NCBI GenBank assembly: GCA_934120395.1
Contig: CAKOTZ010000013.1
Span: forward strand, 1 to 28,730
Direction: 5' to 3'
Length of the DNA: 28,730 bases
Source: an uncultured Clostridia bacterium
GTDB lineage: Bacteria; Bacillota; Clostridia; TANB77; CAG-508
Shown here one piece after another: positions 24,746 through 28,730 of the stretch. Below the pieces are notes generated by a model that worked only from the letters and a program-made list of their open reading frames with translations, was not told the origin of the DNA and searched no databases. How positions within the stretch are numbered: position 1 is the first letter of the stretch; each line of letters begins with the position of its first letter. Both the position numbers and the translations under genes were made by a program.

Positions 24746-25519
24746 TTGATTAATAAAGTAGAAATATGCGGAGTAAATACTTCAAAACTACCACTACTGA
24801 CAAATCAAGAAAAAAAAGAACTATTTGTAAAAATAAAAGCAGGTGACAATGAAGCAAGGGAAACATTTATACAGGGAAATTTAAGATTAGTATTAAGTGT
24901 AATACAAAAATTTTATGGAAGAGGAGAAAATGCAGACGACTTGTTTCAGGTGGGCTGTGTTGGATTAATAAAAGCTATAGACAATTTTGATACAAGTTTA
25001 AATGTGCAATTTTCAACGTATGCAGTTCCAATGATAATAGGTGAAATAAGAAGATACTTAAGAGATAACAATATGGTAAGAGTAAGTCGTTCAATAAGAG
25101 ATATGGCATATAAAGCAATGCAGGTAAAAGAAAATTATATAAAAGAAAATCATAAAGAGCCAACAATAGATGAAATTGCCAAACTAATGGATATACCAAA
25201 AGAAGAAGTAGTAATGTGTTTAGATGCAATACAAGACCCAGTGTCATTACAGGAGCCTGTATTTAATGATGGTGCAGAAAGTATATATATAATGGATCAA
25301 GTAAGTGATCCAAAAAATTCAGATGAAAAATGGTCTGAAAACCTAAATTTATCAGAAGCAATGAAAAAATTAAATGACAGAGAAAAAATGATTATAGGCA
25401 AAAGATTTTTTGCAGGGCAAACACAAATGGAAGTGGCAGAAGAAATAGGAATATCGCAAGCACAAGTATCAAGACTTGAAAAAAGTGCAATTAATCATAT
25501 AAAAAAGCAGTACAAATAG
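24746..25519 (+). CDS. sigG: RNA polymerase sporulation sigma factor SigG
   Basis: A 257-residue sigma factor that drives late forespore genes. The N-terminal VEICGVNTSKLPLLTNQE is the signature of SigG. Region 2 has GNLRLVLSVIQKFYGRGENA and VGLIKAIDNFD, region 3 VRVSRSIRDMAYKAMQ, region 4 MEVAEEIGISQAQVSRLEKS. The start is TTG at 24746 after AAAGGAGG, an inefficient start combined with a strong ribosome site. A leader hairpin lies just upstream. It follows sigE by 62 bases. Confidence 0.96.
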   Translation: MINKVEICGVNTSKLPLLTNQEKKELFVKIKAGDNEARETFIQGNLRLVLSVIQKFYGRGENADDLFQVGCVGLIKAIDNFDTSLNVQFSTYAVPMIIGEIRRYLRDNNMVRVSRSIRDMAYKAMQVKENYIKENHKEPTIDEIAKLMDIPKEEVVMCLDAIQDPVSLQEPVFNDGAESIYIMDQVSDPKNSDEKWSENLNLSEAMKKLNDREKMIIGKRFFAGQTQMEVAEEIGISQAQVSRLEKSAINHIKKQYK

Positions 25520-25545
25520 AGAAAATGTTTTTACGCATTTTCTCT
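25518..25545 (+). terminator. Probable terminator after sigG
   Basis: AGAGAAAATG (25518-25527) pairs perfectly with CATTTTCTCT (25536-25545), with loop TTTTTACG. The following TAATGTTTT is only moderately T-rich, so efficiency is unsure. The stem includes the sigG stop. Confidence 0.65.
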
Positions 25546-25641
25546 TAATGTTTTGGAAAACTTGACATCATGCAAAATAATATTATATAACATTATATAA
25601 CTATAAATGAACAAATAAAAGAAGTAGAAAAGGGGAAAAAA

Positions 25642-27931
25642 GTGCAAAAGTTATATGTATTATTGCCGTGTTATAACGAAGAAAAAAACATTGGAGAGCT
25701 CATAGAAGAATGGGAAAAACAAGTAAAGAGTTTAAATGCGAACAAGTTTGAACTAGCAATTAGAGTAATAGACGATGCAAGTAAAGATAACACCATAGAA
25801 GTAGTAAAGCGGAAAACAAACAAAATATGAAAATATTGAAATAATAGAACATGAAGTAAACAAGGGATTACGTGGAGGAATAAATACCGCAGTAAATTAT
25901 TTTAAACAAAACGCTAAAGAAGGAGATCTAATGGTCATAATGGATGGGGATAACACACAAAATCCTAAATATGTCCATGAGATGATAAAAAAAGTAAAAG
26001 AAGGAAATGACTGTGTTATAGCATCTAGATATCAAGAAGGAGCATCAGTTAAAGGATTAGCTAAATACAGAGAAAAACTTAGTGATATTGCCAGCGTATA
26101 TTACAAATTAGTATTGAATATAGAGGGAGTAAAAGACTATACCTGCGGGTACAGAATATACACTTACAATATAATTTCGAAATTGGTAGAAAAATTTGGA
26201 GAAGAAGTTGTAAAAGAAAAAAGTTTTGCATGTATGATGGAACTACTGTATAAAACAAGTATAGTAGAAGCAAAATTTGCAGAAGTTCCATTTGAGCTAC
26301 GATATGACCAAAAAATAGGAAACAGCAAAATGAATGTAATTAACACAATGAAAAGAAGTATAGTAACAGCTATAAGTTTGCAATTTAAATACAATAAAAA
26401 AACTGTAGTAGCAAATACCTTAATAGGAATATTTTTAATCTTAATGCCGTTATTACTAAGTTTAATAACAAATTTTTCACCATTAAATAAGCAAGGACTA
26501 GGACATGATTGTGGAATATTTTCATATATAGCATTTGCAATGCAAAATGGTGAATTTATGTATACTGGAGCGTGGGACAATAAAGGACCATTATTATATT
26601 TCTTATATTATATAGGACTAACCTTAGGTGGAGAAAATGGAATATATTTCATAGAATACTTAGCAATATTTATAACAACCTTATTTGGATATAAAACAAT
26701 TAAATTAGTAACAAACAGTAAAACATTTAGTATAATAGGAACAATATATGCATTAAGTATGTGGGTACCAACAAACGAACATGGAACATTATCAGAAGTT
26801 TTTGCAATGCCATTTATAATGATAGGAATATACTTATTTGCCAAATGCATAATAAACGATATAAAACTTTCAAGAAAAAGCATCATAGCATGGGGATTTT
26901 GTAGTGCAGCATTAGCAATATTAAGGTTAAATATTTTACTAATATTTTTACCTTTATTCATAATAATAGGAATATTACTAATAAAAAACAAAAGAGCTAA
27001 AGAAATATGGACATGGATGTCATATGGAGCAATAGGAGTCGCAATATTAATAATTCCTACAATTATATATCTAATGGCAAATAATGCACTAGTGGAATGC
27101 TTCAATAGCGCATATTTACAAATACTTGGAGGATTTAATTCAGGAACATGGGAAGATAAACTAAAAGCACTTAATAAAATGATGGCTGTTTCAAATAAAG
27201 ATACAGGTGTGGCTATAGTAATGATATTATTTATAATAATAGGGATTGGATTAATTATAGCGAAAAAGGTATCAAACAATAAAAAACAGTACTTATTAAT
27301 AGGAACAATTCTAATGCTATTAATCAATATGTATGCAAATGCATTGAGTGGAGCAGCACAAATACACTATTTCCTTACATTTGTGCCAATTATGTTCATA
27401 ACAGTAGCACTAATATTAGCTACTATATGCGAATATAAAAATAATAAAATAATAAAGATAGCTGGAACAATATTGATAATAGTAGGTATAATACTTAGCG
27501 GAAATAGCTATTATAAGCTAGTAAAAGAAATAAAAGAAAGGACAAATCCAACAGAAAATGAAATTGCATATCAAATTAATAGATATATATTAGAAAATAC
27601 AACAGAAATGGACAAGGTGCAAATGATTGGCGGCAGGGAAGAAGCTGTAAATGCAAATTATAAGACAAAAAGATTAGCACCTACAAGATATAGTTATTTA
27701 CCACTATGGGATACATTCAAAGAAGATAGAAAAAGAGAAATTATAAATGAAGTTGTAGAAAAAATAGAAATAGAAAAGCCAAAAATAATAATGATATGCA
27801 CAATGCAAGAAGAAGAATTTAATTCGCTTATAAATGATCTAGCAAAATGGAAAAGCTTTTTGAATCAAAATTATGATAAGGATATTACTAGTGTAAAAAC
27901 TGAAACAGCATATTACAGAGTAGAAGGATAA
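25642..27931 (+). CDS. Membrane GT2-GT-C glycosyltransferase, needs a +1 shift at CGGA
   Basis: GTG at 25642 after AAAGGGGA starts a GT2 domain: LYVLLPCYNEEKNIGELIEE, DDASKDNT with D44 and D45. The zero frame then ends in TGA at 25828-25830. Skipping C at 25810 (codon 57) continues as KYENIEIIEHEVNKGLRGG and the DGDNTQNP metal site (101-103), and runs to 27931, 762 residues in all. GT2 of the DPM1/polyprenol-P type (to about 250) is followed by about ten to twelve membrane helices of a GT-C domain, with DCGIFSYIAFAMQNGEFMY and GAWDNKGPLLYFLY near its start. The protein could make and then use a polyprenol-linked sugar. The acceptor is unknown. Confidence 0.8.
25810..25813 (+). other. CGGA frame-break site 5 (glycosyltransferase gene)
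   Basis: In-frame CGG followed by A at codon 57. Reading GGA from 25811 joins the two halves of the GT2 domain. Without it a 62-residue peptide is made. Confidence 0.6.
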
Positions 27932-27959
27932 AGAGGGTAGAAAAACTACTCTCTTTTTT
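27930..27959. terminator. Bidirectional intrinsic terminator
   Basis: AAAGAGGGTAG (27930-27940) pairs with CTACTCTCTTT (27946-27956) with one G-U pair, and TTT follows. It separates the glycosyltransferase gene from the converging YlmC gene. Confidence 0.85.
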
Positions 27960-27967
27960 ATAAAAGA

Positions 27968-28201
27968 TTAAATTTCAACTAAAATAACATCATCTCCAAT
28001 ACATTTGACATTTTTCCATGGAATAACGATATCATTACCACTAGAAAAGATACTCAGCACTTTATTAGTACCAGGAACAATAATAGAAGTAATCATTCCT
28101 GTTTCTAAATTAGCAGTAACATCTTGAACAAAACCAAGCCTTTTACCGTCGTTAATATTAATAACCTCCTTGTGTTTAAAATCTAATCCTTTTGGTCCCA
28201 T
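27968..28201 (-). CDS. YlmC/YmxH-family PRC-barrel protein
   Basis: A 77-residue protein. I start it at ATG 28201, because GGAGGAG lies five bases upstream, rather than at 28216. A compact PRC-barrel fold is indicated by FKHKEVININDGKRLGFVQD, LETGMITSIIVPG and DIVIPWKNVKCIGDDVILV. YlmC/YmxH proteins are small sporulation-associated proteins. Bacillus ylmC lies close downstream of sigG, as this one does, but here on the opposite strand. Confidence 0.92.
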   Translation of the reverse strand: MGPKGLDFKHKEVININDGKRLGFVQDVTANLETGMITSIIVPGTNKVLSIFSSGNDIVIPWKNVKCIGDDVILVEI

Positions 28202-28319
28202 AACTCCTCCTACCATAAAACATTTTCAATAAAACATATGAAAAAAAGACGTAAACTAGAACAATGTTATAGAGAAATTTTAAAATAATGAAAAAAAGCA
28301 AAAAAAATGAAAAAAAGTG

Positions 28320-28348
28320 TTGACTTTTGAAAACAAAGATGGTAAACT
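28320..28348 (+). promoter_or_regulatory. rRNA promoter P1
   Basis: TTGACT (28320-28325) and TAAACT (28343-28348) with a 17-base spacer. Confidence 0.75.
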
Positions 28349-28412
28349 AATTAAGCACTTGAGGTGAGGACAAAATAAGACATAAAATAACATTAAAAAA
28401 CACAAAAAAAGC

Positions 28413-28441
28413 TTGACAAACAAAACATAAAATGTTAAAAT
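28413..28441 (+). promoter_or_regulatory. rRNA promoter P2
   Basis: TTGACA (28413-28418) and TAAAAT (28436-28441) with a 17-base spacer. The -35 context AAAAAAGCTTGACAAA recurs in P3. Confidence 0.85.
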
Positions 28442-28451
28442 AAGTCTTACA

Positions 28452-28472
28452 GTTTTCTGAAAAACAGAAAAC
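28452..28472 (+). other. Hairpin at the expected 5' end of the P2 transcript
   Basis: GTTTTCTG (28452-28459) pairs with CAGAAAAC (28465-28472). It starts about ten bases after the P2 -10 box and is not followed by a T-run. Confidence 0.55.
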
Positions 28473-28513
28473 AAAAAATAGCAAAAAACTTTGAAAAATA
28501 ATTACAAAAAAGC

Positions 28514-28542
28514 TTGACAAAAACTTCAAAGCGTGCTAAAAT
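28514..28542 (+). promoter_or_regulatory. rRNA promoter P3
   Basis: TTGACA (28514-28519) and TAAAAT (28537-28542) with a 17-base spacer. The same box pair and spacing as P2 point to a duplicated promoter. Confidence 0.85.
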
Positions 28543-28549
28543 ATAAAGC

Positions 28550-28567
28550 GTTGACAAACGAGTCAAC
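28550..28567 (+). other. Hairpin at the expected 5' end of the P3 transcript
   Basis: GTTGAC (28550-28555) pairs with GTCAAC (28562-28567), starting about eight bases after the P3 -10 box. The TTGACA inside it has no -10 partner, so it is not a fourth promoter. Confidence 0.5.
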
Positions 28568-28682
28568 ATAAAAAAGTACATTGAAAAGTAAACAATAAAA
28601 TCCTTTAAGAGACCAAGCGGTACAGCGAAAGCAAGTACCAAAAAGTAATTTTAAAATTAATGAGTCAAGAACTCGAAAATAT

Positions 28683-28730
<48 letters not shown>

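Larger units (their letters stand above)
28217..28682 (+). promoter_or_regulatory. rRNA operon promoter and leader region
   Basis: This gap of about 466 bases holds no gene. It contains A-tracts, three sigma-A-type promoters and several leader hairpins ahead of 16S rRNA. The short ORFs here in minus frames have no ribosome site and cover the promoters, so I reject them. Confidence 0.85.

Noticed and set aside
25810..25830. prfB-type programmed shift at a stop codon
   Set aside because: The stops lie several codons after the shift points, and no internal Shine-Dalgarno sequence precedes the CGGA sites at the RF2 distance.
26608..27327. Minus-strand open frame of 239 codons inside the glycosyltransferase
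   Set aside because: Antisense of a membrane region, Ile-rich, no ribosome site.
28551..28556. A fourth rRNA promoter at TTGACA
   Set aside because: No -10 box at 16-18 bases; the sequence is one arm of a hairpin.
28280..28641. Overlapping minus-strand open frames upstream of 16S rRNA
   Set aside because: They cover rRNA promoters, are Phe/Leu-rich from A-tracts and have no ribosome sites.

Overview
The window looks like chromosome of a low-GC, spore-forming Clostridia-type Firmicute, probably an uncultured gut relative. The evidence is the very AT-rich DNA, strong AGGAGG ribosome sites, TTG/GTG starts, the block murA-ftsQ-DUF881-DUF881-sbp-ftsA-ftsZ-spoIIGA-sigE-sigG (the order seen in Bacillus), and the 16S rRNA 5' end.

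Layout. 1-161: tRNA-Glu and tRNA-Thr. 228-962: a FabG-like reductase. 1000-1464 (-): a small starch-binding-domain protein. 1637-2566: divergent HTH regulators, one S24-like without its catalytic dyad, the other needing a +1 shift. 2697-4280: VanW/G5 envelope protein. 4386-4635: AbrB-type regulator needing a +1 shift, convergent with rsmI and a TrmN6-like methyltransferase. 6325-7683: a tiny basic protein, a membrane protein and a GerMN lipoprotein-like gene. 7949-13187: two linked envelope genes, the second joining an NlpC/P60-type domain to a TrbL/VirB6-like membrane domain. 13177-13939: TSCPD protein and trmL. 14132-14699: DUF4160/DUF2442 pair. 14753-14965 (-): tRNA-Arg(UCU) and tRNA-Arg(ACG). 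15125-16074: Alg14/Alg13-like glycosyltransferase pair. 16222-25519: cell-wall, division and sporulation cluster. 25642-27931: GT2-GT-C glycosyltransferase needing a +1 shift. 27968-28201 (-): YlmC/YmxH. 28217-28730: tandem rRNA promoters, leader and start of 16S rRNA.

The most unusual observation is a recurrent frame break. Four otherwise intact genes (XRE regulator, AbrB-type regulator, first DUF881 divisome protein, GT2 glycosyltransferase) are interrupted five times in all. Every time the zero-frame codon is CGG followed by A, and every time skipping the C, so that GGA (Gly) is read, restores the expected protein. CGG is otherwise nearly absent as an in-frame codon (two seen by eye), and the four-base string CGGA is common in other phases without any frame break. 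The two arginine tRNAs in the window (UCU and ACG, the latter expected to be inosine-modified) should not read CGG. Programmed +1 frameshifting or four-base decoding of CGGA is therefore a serious hypothesis. A shared sequencing or assembly artefact is the main alternative and cannot be excluded from sequence alone.

The division genes probably work together in septal wall synthesis and Z-ring assembly, and lead into the sigma-E and sigma-G sporulation programme. The VanW, GerMN, NlpC/P60-TrbL and glycosyltransferase genes add cell-envelope functions.
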